From Acidobacteriota bacterium (GTDB taxonomy: Bacteria; Acidobacteriota; Terriglobia; Bryobacterales; Bryobacteraceae): DNA of 40,250 bases. Position numbers and translations under genes: made by a program. The first letter of the stretch is position 1; every line of letters starts with the position of its first letter. Location of the stretch: positions 1 to 40,250 of the forward strand of contig VFZO01000023.1 in NCBI GenBank assembly GCA_016871155.1, given 5' to 3'. Under the pieces are notes generated by a model that was given only the letters and a program-made list of their open reading frames with translations, ran no database searches and had not been told where the DNA came from. Of this stretch, positions 1-10,900 are shown one piece after another.

Positions 1-19
1 CCCCCCCCCCCCCCCCCCC
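1..19. repeat. Homopolymer run of 19 C at the window edge
   Basis: The first 19 bases are all C, followed by a GC-rich stretch to about position 34. It lies outside any gene. It may be real low-complexity sequence or an assembly or sequencing edge artefact. From there to position 202 I see no gene. Confidence 0.6.
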
Positions 20-202
20 GGGCCCCCGCGGGCCAAGTCCTCGCAAGCCAAAACCACACTCCTCCAAACCCCGTTCACCAAACTTCGAAAAAAATCTTTT
101 CCTCAATCGATCCAACGACTTCCAGCCACTCGCGCCCCCTAAGAAACCCCGAAAGTTTTTGACGCCCCTCTACAATGGTCTTGTGGAGCGCAATGCGCCC
201 AC

Positions 203-237
203 GCGAAAGCCCCTGGCCAAAAACCGGGGGCTTTCGC
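203..237 (+). promoter_or_regulatory. Leader hairpin, 14-bp stem, upstream of the 218-residue hypothetical gene
   Basis: Bases 203-216 (GCGAAAGCCCCTGG) pair with 224-237 (CCGGGGGCTTTCGC) around a 7-nt A-rich loop, with a single G-U wobble. The hairpin ends 8 nt before the GGAGG ribosome binding site (246-250) of the gene at 258, so it would sit in that gene's 5' leader. No T-tract follows, so a terminator is unlikely. A role in mRNA stability or translation control is an inference. Confidence 0.6.
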
Positions 238-257
238 CGTTTCATGGAGGCAATATC

Positions 258-914
258 ATGCAACAGCAAAAGCGATCACGGTCCGAGCAGGCCCGCATCA
301 ATGGCGCCAAATCGAAAGGTCCGAAAACCGAAGAAGGCAAGGAGAAGTGCGCCAAAGTGAACCTCAAGCACGCCGCGTACGCCGCCAAAGCCACCGTCCT
401 CCCCCACGAGGATCCGAAAGCCTACGAGCTACTCTGGGCAACAATAGTCGACCAGTTCCACCCAGGCAACGCCTTCGAGTACGGCATTGTCGACGAAATC
501 GTCAACCATCAATGGGCCGCCCGTCGCCTAAGCCGCGCCGCCCAGCAGGTCACCGCAAACCAAATGCAGGAGTTCCTGAGAAACTGCCCGACAGACCAAA
601 CGCCGGAGGAAGCCTACATCCGTGTCGAGACCGAAGGCCGCGCCGCCGCCGAACGCCTCGAGCGCAGAGCCCGTGCCCACACTCGCGACATCGCCCGCTT
701 AGTCAAACTTCTCAACGACATACGCAAATATTCAAAAAGTGACGGAGGGTCCAAACAGGTCATCGAAATGATGGACCGCGCGGTCGCCGCCGCCAGCCAG
801 TCCAAGCCGAAACCCTCGCGTCCGAAACGGGAAGGGCCATTCCCTGAATGGCTGGAACCGGTCTCTCCGGAGAACCCTCAGGAGATCCCCTCCCAGAAGC
901 CGCCGATAAGTTGA
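258..914 (+). CDS. Conserved hypothetical protein with an R-x-N-G-x-x-S-x-G-P N-terminal motif
   Basis: 218 residues. The ATG at 258 is chosen because GGAGG lies at 246-250 with ideal spacing; the frame stays open upstream to 159 but without a ribosome binding site and across the leader hairpin. The N-terminus is basic and reads RINGAKSKGP followed by T-x-E-G-K and N-L-K-H, a signature I recall from many short acidobacterial and planctomycete hypothetical proteins, often multicopy. The middle (about residues 60-170) is alpha-helical and charged, with a run of Arg/Ala helices; the tail is Pro-rich. There is no signal peptide or membrane segment. The basic, motif-bearing N-terminus could bind nucleic acid, but function is unknown. 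It stands alone and runs toward the SirB1-like gene 37 bp downstream. Confidence 0.8.
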   Translation: MQQQKRSRSEQARINGAKSKGPKTEEGKEKCAKVNLKHAAYAAKATVLPHEDPKAYELLWATIVDQFHPGNAFEYGIVDEIVNHQWAARRLSRAAQQVTANQMQEFLRNCPTDQTPEEAYIRVETEGRAAAERLERRARAHTRDIARLVKLLNDIRKYSKSDGGSKQVIEMMDRAVAAASQSKPKPSRPKREGPFPEWLEPVSPENPQEIPSQKPPIS

Positions 915-941
915 CCCGATGCTTTTACAATCTGGTATTCT
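911..941 (+). promoter_or_regulatory. Possible promoter of the SirB1-like gene
   Basis: TTGACC at 911-916 and an extended -10 TGgTATTCT (hexamer 936-941) are separated by a 19-bp spacer, slightly long. Transcription would start near 948, just before the ATG at 952, which argues against the in-frame ATG at 919 as the start. Confidence 0.35.
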
Positions 942-951
942 AACCCCACGG

Positions 952-1788
952 ATGGATACGCTACGCGATCTGCTTCGAAGGGAAGATTCGGATGCGCCGC
1001 TCGACTTGGCCGCGCTCGAACTGGCGCGCATCGAGTTTCCCAATCTCGACGTGTCTCCGTTCATCGACATCCTCGATTCCTACTCCAACGAACTCGATGC
1101 CCGCATGCGCATGGAGTACGACGGTCTGGAACGCCTCCAGGTGTTCCACGAGTTCTTCTTCCGCGAGCAGGGCTTCGCCGGCAACCAGTCCGATTACTAC
1201 AACCCGCGCAACAGTTGTCTAAACGAGGTCATCGCCTCCCGCACCGGCATTCCAATTTCGCTCGCCGTGGTCTACCTATCGATAGCCAGCCGCCTGGATA
1301 TGCCCATGTCGGGCGTCAGCCTCCCCGGCCACTTCATCGTCCGTTACGATGACGAGGACTTCCATGCCTTCATTGACGTGTTCAATAACGGCCAGATACT
1401 TGAGCCCGAACAGTGCTACGACATGGCCCGCGAGGCGACCGGCCGCCAGTACGGCCCCGGCTCCGGTGTGCTCGACGCGGCGTCGAACCGCCAGATTCTC
1501 GTGCGCATGCTGCACAACCTGCGGTCGATTTATCTGAAAACCAGGTCGTTCGCCAAGGCCGCCACAACGCTGGATCTGCTGCTCGATGCCACGCCCTCCG
1601 ACGCCGGCAACTATGTCCTGCGCGGCGCCGTCAACGTGGAGCTTCGCAAGTACCGCGCCGCCAAGGCAGACTTCGAGCACTACCTCACTCTTGTTCCCGA
1701 CGCCGAGGACCGCCGCCGCGTCGAGGAGCAGATCGCCGCCATCGACCGCTACCTGCACCGCAGCGCCGCCTTAACGGATCGCGCGTAA
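952..1788 (+). CDS. SirB1-like transglutaminase-family protein with C-terminal TPRs
   Basis: 278 residues. The first two thirds match the SirB1/Transglut_core2 family: an N-terminal helical segment with Asp/Leu-rich pattern, then N-S-C-L-N-E-V and the hallmark RTGIPISLAVVYL, followed by LPGHFIVRY, which are the family's conserved blocks around the presumed catalytic fold. The last 85 or so residues contain TPR-like helices (A-x-x-L-D-L-L-L and Y-R-A-A-K-A-D-F). SirB1-type proteins are cytosolic; their biochemical role is poorly known. An in-frame ATG at 919 would add 11 residues, but the promoter-like hexamer at 936-941 lies between the two ATGs and homologues begin near the second. Its 3' end overlaps the convergent esterase by 18 bp. 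Confidence 0.88.
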   Translation: MDTLRDLLRREDSDAPLDLAALELARIEFPNLDVSPFIDILDSYSNELDARMRMEYDGLERLQVFHEFFFREQGFAGNQSDYYNPRNSCLNEVIASRTGIPISLAVVYLSIASRLDMPMSGVSLPGHFIVRYDDEDFHAFIDVFNNGQILEPEQCYDMAREATGRQYGPGSGVLDAASNRQILVRMLHNLRSIYLKTRSFAKAATTLDLLLDATPSDAGNYVLRGAVNVELRKYRAAKADFEHYLTLVPDAEDRRRVEEQIAAIDRYLHRSAALTDRA

Positions 1789-3456
1789 CCCGCCCGCCCA
1801 ACGAATCCCAGGCGCGCCAAAGATTCGCTGCCACGCTTCGTCGCTTTCGACGAAACCAGGTTTCGGACCCGTGTTCTGAAACGCCACCGGCGCGATCGCC
1901 GCCGCCACGCGAGTCCAAACGCCGGCGTCGCCCAGCCCGAGCAGCTTCGGTTTCTCGGCCTCCAGCCAGCGCAGCACGGTCAACAGGTCCTGCGCGCGAT
2001 TGGCGGCCTCCGAGTGCTGAAACGTCGTGAAGTATCTCGCCTTCTCCGGCACCGGAAACCGGAACGGTTCCACAATCACGACCTTCCGCCCGGCCGCGAT
2101 CAGGCGCTTCACCCGCGGCTCCGCCTCCGCCGCGTCTCCGCCATCCGGATGGATCGCAATCACCGGCGGTCCAGATCCCGGATGCACCCGCCCTTCCACC
2201 CGGTCGCCATGCGCCGGACGGCTCAACACGAAACGCCCGCCTCGCTCCTCGGCCTCCACCCGCTCCGGCCAATCCAGGTGCATCGCTGCCCGCAGCCGGT
2301 CCTTCGACGGTTTTCCGGTCTGATGCTGGCGCAGCAATTCGTCGTAGCTGAGCGCGCTGGCCGGCAGCCCGCCGTTCTTCATCTTCGCCGGGTCGAACAC
2401 GGGGATGTTCGATTCCTTCGGGCCCTTCGCGAGCCCCAGCGCCTTGCGCGCAAAGAAGTCGTACACCGCCTCCCGGCTGGCCTGGTTGTAGTTGTGCGGC
2501 GCGTCGATCTGGACCGTCTCCACCTCGCCCGTCTGGCCATACAGCTCGTAGATCCGCCGGATCGCCGGGTACTCCTGCCGCGGCGTGTTGCGCGTCCAGT
2601 CGCCCGTGGCGCTCACCATCAACAGCGGCCTCGGCGCCATCAGCGCGCCCAGCTCCACGTTAAACGTGCCGATCCGGAGGCCCGGCGCGTTCTCGCACGG
2701 CGACCCGCCTTGCATGATGCCCGAGATCATATTCACCGGCGCCGCCCAACGGATCCGGTCGTCCACCGCCGCCAGCAGAAACGTCTGCGTCCCGCCGCCG
2801 CTCGCTCCTGTCGCCCCAATCCGGGCCGAATCCACATCCGGTCGCGAGACCAGGTAATCCACCACCCGGATCGAGTTCCAAAGCTGCAGGCCGAGCGGTC
2901 CCCAACTCCACAACTCGTTCCCAAACGCGTGCGGTGTTTGCGTCGTGTCGTTGTACCCAACCATGTCGTACTGCAGGACCACGAATCCCATTCGCGCCAG
3001 CATCGCCCCTCGCGCCGGTACGTTCCCCAGCTCCGTCTGCTCCAGCCGTCCCCCCTTCCAATGCCCGTGTGGACTTGCGATCGCCGGCCCCTTTCCTTGG
3101 CCTGCCGTGGGCCGGTACAGGTTGCCGCCCAGCCAATACCCCGGCTTTGTTTCGAGGTATACATTTTCGACCGTAAATCCCTCAAAATCCTGTTTGCCCG
3201 TCACGATCGCCCGGGGTGCCGCCCGCCGCGCCGGCAACGGGTAGAGGCCCGCCGAAGCCAGGATTTGGCGTCGTAGCGCCGCTTTTCGGCCCTCCCACTG
3301 CGCCAGGGAGATCGCACCCGGCCAATCTTTGAATTTCCCTTCAAAGTACGGCGTGTTCGTACCGGTCACCGACTCTTTACGAGTGTCGGTTTCCGGCACC
3401 GCCCCTAGGGAAATACTCAGAGCAAAGATAGGGCAAAGCACTAGCTGGTGTCGCAC
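1771..3456 (-). CDS. Secreted acetyl-xylan-esterase/dienelactone-hydrolase-type alpha/beta hydrolase
   Basis: 561 residues from a GTG start at 3456. The frame is open to 3552, but only the GTG gives a signal peptide (hydrophobic L-V-L-C-P-I-F-A-L then A-V-P), and a TACAAT hexamer lies 6 nt before it. The nucleophile elbow is G-A-S-G-G-G at about residue 219; an HGHW segment near 130 would form the oxyanion side, and D-A-P-H-N about 350 is the likely catalytic His. This architecture is that of periplasmic ester hydrolases next to the acetyl xylan esterase family, acting on acylated sugars or similar esters. The C-terminal third (after about residue 365) resembles a second, degenerate hydrolase domain. 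It is convergent with the SirB1-like gene and divergent from the 107-residue gene at 3535. The substrate cannot be told from sequence. Confidence 0.82.
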   Translation of the reverse strand: MRHQLVLCPIFALSISLGAVPETDTRKESVTGTNTPYFEGKFKDWPGAISLAQWEGRKAALRRQILASAGLYPLPARRAAPRAIVTGKQDFEGFTVENVYLETKPGYWLGGNLYRPTAGQGKGPAIASPHGHWKGGRLEQTELGNVPARGAMLARMGFVVLQYDMVGYNDTTQTPHAFGNELWSWGPLGLQLWNSIRVVDYLVSRPDVDSARIGATGASGGGTQTFLLAAVDDRIRWAAPVNMISGIMQGGSPCENAPGLRIGTFNVELGALMAPRPLLMVSATGDWTRNTPRQEYPAIRRIYELYGQTGEVETVQIDAPHNYNQASREAVYDFFARKALGLAKGPKESNIPVFDPAKMKNGGLPASALSYDELLRQHQTGKPSKDRLRAAMHLDWPERVEAEERGGRFVLSRPAHGDRVEGRVHPGSGPPVIAIHPDGGDAAEAEPRVKRLIAAGRKVVIVEPFRFPVPEKARYFTTFQHSEAANRAQDLLTVLRWLEAEKPKLLGLGDAGVWTRVAAAIAPVAFQNTGPKPGFVESDEAWQRIFGAPGIRWAGGLRAIR

Positions 3457-3462
3457 GGGAGT

Positions 3463-3468
3463 ATTGTA
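3463..3468 (-). promoter_or_regulatory. -10 hexamer TACAAT, 6 nt before the esterase GTG
   Basis: On the minus strand TACAAT is followed by six bases and then the GTG start, with no Shine-Dalgarno sequence. A leaderless transcript is implied. No good -35 is seen. Confidence 0.4.
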
Positions 3469-3534
3469 AGATGAATCAAAGCAACAATGTATTGTACGGG
3501 AACGTCTAGAACTGTCTAGGCGGGAGCTACACGC

Positions 3535-3858
3535 TTGAGCATTCAACAGCACAATTCAACCTACGTTCGGGAGCTGGACTCCGAAACCATACTGGCGCAG
3601 TTTAACCGCCTTCTGGGTGACTTGCTCAAGGGCAAGCTGGTTCGCAACACCTTCCGCCCTTGGGAAATCGACATCCTCCTCGATATCGAAACCTGCGATC
3701 TTCGCGACGGACAGAAGCGCGAAACCCTGCGCCGCTACCAGCGCGCCGTGCAGCGCCAAATGGAGAAGGGCGGCGCCGTTCCCATGAAGCTCTCCGAGTA
3801 CCTCGAAGCCACCCGTCTGAAACGTGTAGGCATCGAGACCCGCGCTACGCTATCCTAG
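3535..3858 (+). CDS. Small conserved acidobacterial protein of unknown function
   Basis: 107 residues from a TTG start, preceded by GGGAG at 3522-3526 with about 8 nt spacing; no ATG or GTG is available near the N-terminus. The protein is soluble and helical, with conserved-looking segments [17 protein letters not shown] and [12 protein letters not shown], and a basic C-terminal half ([10 protein letters not shown]). I recall similar short proteins in other Acidobacteria but know no function. It ends 20 bp before yggX on the same strand, so the two are probably co-transcribed. A small inverted repeat (CTAGA/TCTAG, 3506-3519) lies just upstream. Confidence 0.78.
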   Translation: MSIQQHNSTYVRELDSETILAQFNRLLGDLLKGKLVRNTFRPWEIDILLDIETCDLRDGQKRETLRRYQRAVQRQMEKGGAVPMKLSEYLEATRLKRVGIETRATLS

Positions 3859-3878
3859 TAGTTCGCTACGGGAGGTAT

Positions 3879-4163
3879 ATGCCGGATCAGGCGGGTCGCA
3901 CCGTTCAATGCGCCAAGTTGGGTAAGGAGTTGCCGGGGTTGGATGAGAATCCATTCGAGAACCATCCGCTCGGCCAGAAGATCTACGAGTCCATCTCCAA
4001 GGACGCCTGGAAGATGTGGGTGGAGCACATGAAGATGCTCATGAACGAGTATCGGCTCAACCTCGGCACCAAGGAAGCGCAGGAGTTTCTCTTCCAGCAA
4101 ATGGAGCAATTCTTATTCGGGCAAGGCTCCTCCTTGCCGCCGGGCTACACCACAGAAAAGTAG
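3879..4163 (+). CDS. yggX: Fe(2+)-trafficking / oxidative-damage protection protein YggX
   Basis: 94 residues, the normal size for the family (about 90). The ATG at 3879 has GGAGG at 3871-3875. The N-terminus R-T-V-Q-C-A-K-L-G carries the conserved cysteine, followed by N-P-F..G-x-x-I-Y-E-S-I-S and the signature W-x-x-[13 protein letters not shown]. YggX proteins are small cytosolic proteins linked to iron handling and protection of Fe-S clusters against oxidation. An extra seven-residue N-terminal extension and a G-x-S-S-L-P-P-G-Y tail are present. It is preceded by the 107-residue hypothetical gene and followed by a strong intrinsic terminator. Confidence 0.93.
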   Translation: MPDQAGRTVQCAKLGKELPGLDENPFENHPLGQKIYESISKDAWKMWVEHMKMLMNEYRLNLGTKEAQEFLFQQMEQFLFGQGSSLPPGYTTEK

Positions 4164-4202
4164 CCCGCGCCCCACGATGTTCGCCTAACCAAATGGCGCG
4201 GG
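4164..4202 (+). other. Alternative stem overlapping the yggX terminator
   Basis: CCCGCGCC (4164-4171) can pair perfectly with GGCGCGGG (4195-4202). The 3' arm shares bases 4198-4202 with the 5' arm of the terminator hairpin, so the two folds exclude each other, as in an attenuator. Confidence 0.45.
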
Positions 4203-4245
4203 TGGATGGCCGGTCAACCAAGCCTGCCGTTCACCCGCTTTTTTT
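4198..4245 (+). terminator. Rho-independent terminator after yggX
   Basis: GCGGGTG (4198-4204) pairs with CACCCGC (4232-4238), with an additional inner GGC/GCC pairing, directly followed by seven T (4239-4245). It lies 34 nt past the yggX stop codon. Confidence 0.85.
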
Positions 4246-4318
4246 GTTCCCTTGCGGTTCGGTGTTCGGTCGGCGCTGGTCGAATAATTCCCAATCCCGT
4301 CATCACTTGCTGCGATAG

Positions 4319-4341
4319 TAGAATATGGGTGTACCACCCAT
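4319..4341 (+). promoter_or_regulatory. Possible aceE promoter -10 and overlapping 17-bp palindrome
   Basis: TAGAAT (4319-4324) is a fair -10 hexamer but no convincing -35 is visible. Directly after it, ATGGGTG-tac-CACCCAT (4325-4341) is a perfect palindrome covering the expected transcription start, a typical position for a repressor site. The remaining 40 bp to aceE hold no clear ribosome binding site. Confidence 0.4.
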
Positions 4342-4380
4342 CCGCCCGCCTCACCGGGTTGGCGTCCATCACATTACCCA

Positions 4381-7053
<2,673 letters not shown>

Positions 7054-7938
7054 GTGCTGCACATCGACGAAGCAACCGTGCGCCGCCTTCTCCCCATGGA
7101 GAAGGCGGTCGCCGTTTTGGAGCAGGTTTTTGAGGAATGGCGCAACGGTAAGGCGCAAAATCAGCCGCGCCGCCGCCTGCGCATGCCCTCCGGCGCGGTG
7201 CTCCATGCTCTGGCCGGAGCCAACGAAAAATACTTCGGGACCAAGATCTACACCACCCACCCCAAGCACGGCGCATGGTTCCACTTCATCTTGTATCAGG
7301 CGGAGACCGGCAAGCCCTTGGCGCTGTTCGATGCCAACTGGCTCGGTCAGATCCGAACCGGCGCGGCGACGGGCGTGGCTACCAAATGGCTGGCGAGAAA
7401 GGATGCGCGAACGGTAGCGGTGCTCGGCAGCGGCTTCCAGGCCGCGAGCCAGTTGGAAGCGGTGCGCTGCGTGCGCAAGATCGAGCGAGCCATCGTCTGG
7501 AGCCGCACACCGGAAAAGCGCGAAGCCTTCGCAAAGGCAAACAACTGCGAACCGGCAAGCACAGCCGACGAAGCCGTCCGCCAGGCCGGAATCGTGATCA
7601 CGATGACCTCAGCCAAGGACCCGCTCTTTGCCGCCGAGTCTGTAAGAGCGGGAACCCACATCAACGCCGCCGGCTCGAACATCGCCAACCGCGCCGAGGT
7701 CCCCGCGGAACTCGTACGCAGAGCGGATCAACTCGTAGCCGACTCCATCGAGCAAGCCCGGATCGAAGCCGGCGACCTGCTCCTGGCCTTGGACGAGCAA
7801 GGCTGGGGTAGAGTCCAGGAACTCCACGCCCGCCCCATGCGACAAAGCGAAGCCGAGATCACGCTCTTCAAGTCGATCGGCCTGGGCCTGGAAGACGTAG
7901 CCGCCGCGGCCTGGGTCTACGAGCAGGTGGCGGGCTAG
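7054..7938 (+). CDS. Ornithine cyclodeaminase / alanine dehydrogenase (mu-crystallin) family protein
   Basis: 294 residues. GTG at 7054 follows the aceE TAA with no intervening base, so translation is probably coupled. The family fold is complete: an N-terminal substrate domain with G-T-K-I-Y (Lys64) and Q-I-R-T-G-A-A-T (99-106), the Rossmann motif VAVLGSGFQA (121-130) for NAD(P), and a C-terminal helix with G-L-G-L-E-D-V-A-A. Members act as ornithine cyclodeaminases, archaeal-type alanine dehydrogenases or imine reductases, and sequence alone does not separate them. Next to aceE, an alanine dehydrogenase that supplies pyruvate is an attractive inference. It is cytosolic. Its stop codon overlaps that of the convergent SIR2-STAND gene by 3 bases. 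Confidence 0.88.
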   Translation: MLHIDEATVRRLLPMEKAVAVLEQVFEEWRNGKAQNQPRRRLRMPSGAVLHALAGANEKYFGTKIYTTHPKHGAWFHFILYQAETGKPLALFDANWLGQIRTGAATGVATKWLARKDARTVAVLGSGFQAASQLEAVRCVRKIERAIVWSRTPEKREAFAKANNCEPASTADEAVRQAGIVITMTSAKDPLFAAESVRAGTHINAAGSNIANRAEVPAELVRRADQLVADSIEQARIEAGDLLLALDEQGWGRVQELHARPMRQSEAEITLFKSIGLGLEDVAAAAWVYEQVAG

Positions 7939-10900
7939 GCCTTTTCCTTCTTCATCTTCTCAATCGCCGCCCAGAGCTCCGCCTCCCATTCGAACGGCGT
8001 GTCCTTCGAAGGATCGTACGGAGGCAGCACCGGAATCCGGACATCAAGCGTGTCAAGGAGCTTCGTAGCCTCCGTCAGATAGTAGCGATGAACGCGCGGT
8101 TCGCCGTCGCCCCAGGCCCACTCGTAGGCTTTCAGCGCGTACTTGGTGGCCTGCTCCCGGTCTCCGATCGCCATCCACAATCGAGCAACACCCAGCCGGT
8201 GGTGACGCTGGGCGCAGAGCCGCTCCGCTTCCTCTCGCGCTGCCTCCACGGTCGGGAACTTGCCCAAATGAAAGTGGGCCAGGGCCAGCCTGGCCTCGCT
8301 TTCCTCGTCCAACAACTTCCGCTCCCGCGCCATTTCAATCGCGCGGCTGTAGCTCTGCCCTGCTTCCGCCCACTCCCCCCGCGCGGATTGCCAGTGGCCG
8401 CGCAGGCTGAGCAGATCACGTACGACCAGTCGGTCACCTCCCTGACCCAATGCACTCTCCGCGGCGACCAGGGTCTCCTCGGTCAGCGTGCCCCGCCAGA
8501 AATCGGCCCAGGCAAAATAGTACTCCCGGGTGCCGGGCCGGTAGATGGCACGATTCGAAGGTGGGCGGGCCGCAAGCAAGATTGCACGAAGAGGGTCCGC
8601 CGCCTCCCAGTCGCCCCGTCGCGTCGAAGAGAGGAAAACGTGCATCCGCGCAACGAACGCTCCAATATCGTCACCGCTGGCCTCGCAAAGCGCCAGGGCC
8701 ATCTCATACAATCGAGACGCGCCTCCTCGCTTTACAGAGAGCGCCACATTGCGAATTGTGGTCGCCGCTTCCTTCCAGTTCGATCTCTTGATCTCGCTCC
8801 TGACCGCTGCCGAGTACCCCTCGATCGCTCGATCATCCTCTCCAAGACTGCTGAGCGCCACGGCCGCGCTATTCGCCAGATAGCTCGCAGAGGCCTCAGA
8901 AACCGAATCCGGCAGCTTGCCCCATCCATCCGGGAAGAACGGCCTCAGCAGGGCCAGAACCTCTCCGTTAGCTTCCAGGTTGAAGCGCAGCGCATTGCCC
9001 AAGCTACCCGAATACGCATCCGCCGCTTCCTGAAACCGTCCCAAGCGAAGGAGCGTCCGAACCACATGTAATCCTGGCGCCACATCCTCCATCGTCTTGG
9101 CCTCATCAAAGGGCGGGTGCGGCTGCGCATTGAAATGATCCACCACGCGCTGTCCGAATTGGCCCTTCGACTCTCCATCCAATCGTCCCGCCGCCACGCC
9201 TCGCACCACCGGATGCAGGTCATAGCGATTCGCCTGTCCATCGAACTGCACGAGCCCGCGCCGCTCCAGGTCCTTTAAGGACTCGGCCACATCCCGTTCC
9301 GCCAACGTTGCGACCTCCGCGTAACCCAGCGAAGCCGGAACCAGCGCCAGCAGCGAAAGCAAAGCCCGGCTTTGTCCAGACAACGCGTCGATCGAAGCCC
9401 ACAAGACATGATTGCGCCGCTGAATCAAGTTGAGTGACGCCAAATCCAGCTTCGCCCCCACCGTCCGCTCCCACGCATCAAAGTCGTTAGGGTGCGGGCC
9501 GGGCTGCGCGATCAGACCGCCCAGGATCCCTGTAGTCAGCGGATGGTTGTCGCAGTTCTCGGTCAGGAAGCTCTGCATTCTCGCCGAGTCCCCGCTAATG
9601 CCGCAGCTCCGCAACAACTCCTCCGCCTCGGCAGGCCGCAAGCCGGTCAGCGAGATGCGCCGCGCGCCGGGAATCGGTTGACCAGCTGGATTCAGCAACA
9701 CGCGTGGCAGCAGGCGCGAACTCACCAGGATCTTCGATGGCCGCGCACCAGCCAGCCGGCGCAATAGGTCTCCGTCCGCGTCCCGGATTGTATGGCAAGG
9801 ATCGCGAGTCAACACCTTATCCGTCGGCGCGTTGGCCTCCTCGTCCGGAACCTCCGCCGCATCAAAGCGGTCATACGCCACCAGCACACGCTCCAGCCCG
9901 TCTAGCACCAGTAGATACGGCTTGTCATGCAACTGGGCCAACAGCGCATCCTCCAGTTCCTGTGGAGAGTTCCCCTCCCACGCTTTCTCGTCCGTGCAAG
10001 TCATGTAGGCAAGCGCGTGGCGGCAGAACTCCTCCATGTAAGCCCCACGCTCATAGAACGAGTACCAGAAGCGCCCGGCCCAGTCCGTGCGCGCCGCCGG
10101 GGCGTGTTTCGTCGTCCACTCCCACGTGAGCATGCTCTTGCCCGTGCCGCCAATCGCATCGAAGATCAGCAGGTTCGACTGGTCCGCCGGCTTCGCCCAA
10201 TCGTTCAGATCGTCAAGCTGCGCCTTCCGTCCCACGAACTGGTGCGAGCCCAAATAATCCGGCACCGCCTTCAACTCGCGCCGCGCGGGCGCAGGCGGCA
10301 CAACGGCCGGGGCATCCATACGGACCAGCGATTTTAGAAAAACCGGCAGGTCCTCATGCTGCGCGCCGACCGGGACCGCGTGTATGTTCAGATTCCGCTT
10401 GTCGAACTCGGCCTGAAACTCCGCGCGCTGGCTCTCCCGCACCAGGCAGAAATCCCACTGGCCCCCCGCCCGCGCCCGCGCGGCGTGCGTGTCCAGGAGC
10501 AGACCAAGATCGGGATCGGCGAGCCCGCTGGTCCCGCAACCCACATAGACCCAGACCTTGGTCTTCCAAATCGCCTCCAGGTCCCCGCGATACAGTTCGT
10601 CACGCGCAATCTGCTTGTAGGAGTTCCAATCGAGAATGACCGAATCCGGCCGCTGCCAGTGCCCGTGCAGATAGAGGATCTTCGAAGTATCGTTCTGCTG
10701 CAGCGCGATCAGCATCTCCGCGGGTGTCTTCCAAGTCACCGCTGAGACACCGGCGTGCAGCAGCAGACTGTCGTAGTTCGTCGTCGCCAGAAAGTGCCCG
10801 TTCTTTCGCAGTTCCTCGAGCGCATCCAGAACCTCGCGATGCTTGGCAGTGATCGTGCCGATCGTCTCTTTCAGCCAATCCGCAAACTGACTCCCGGACA

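Noticed and set aside
2014..3276. 420-codon plus-strand frame opposite the esterase
   Set aside because: The esterase on the minus strand has a signal peptide and catalytic motifs; the plus frame is Arg/Pro-rich shadow.
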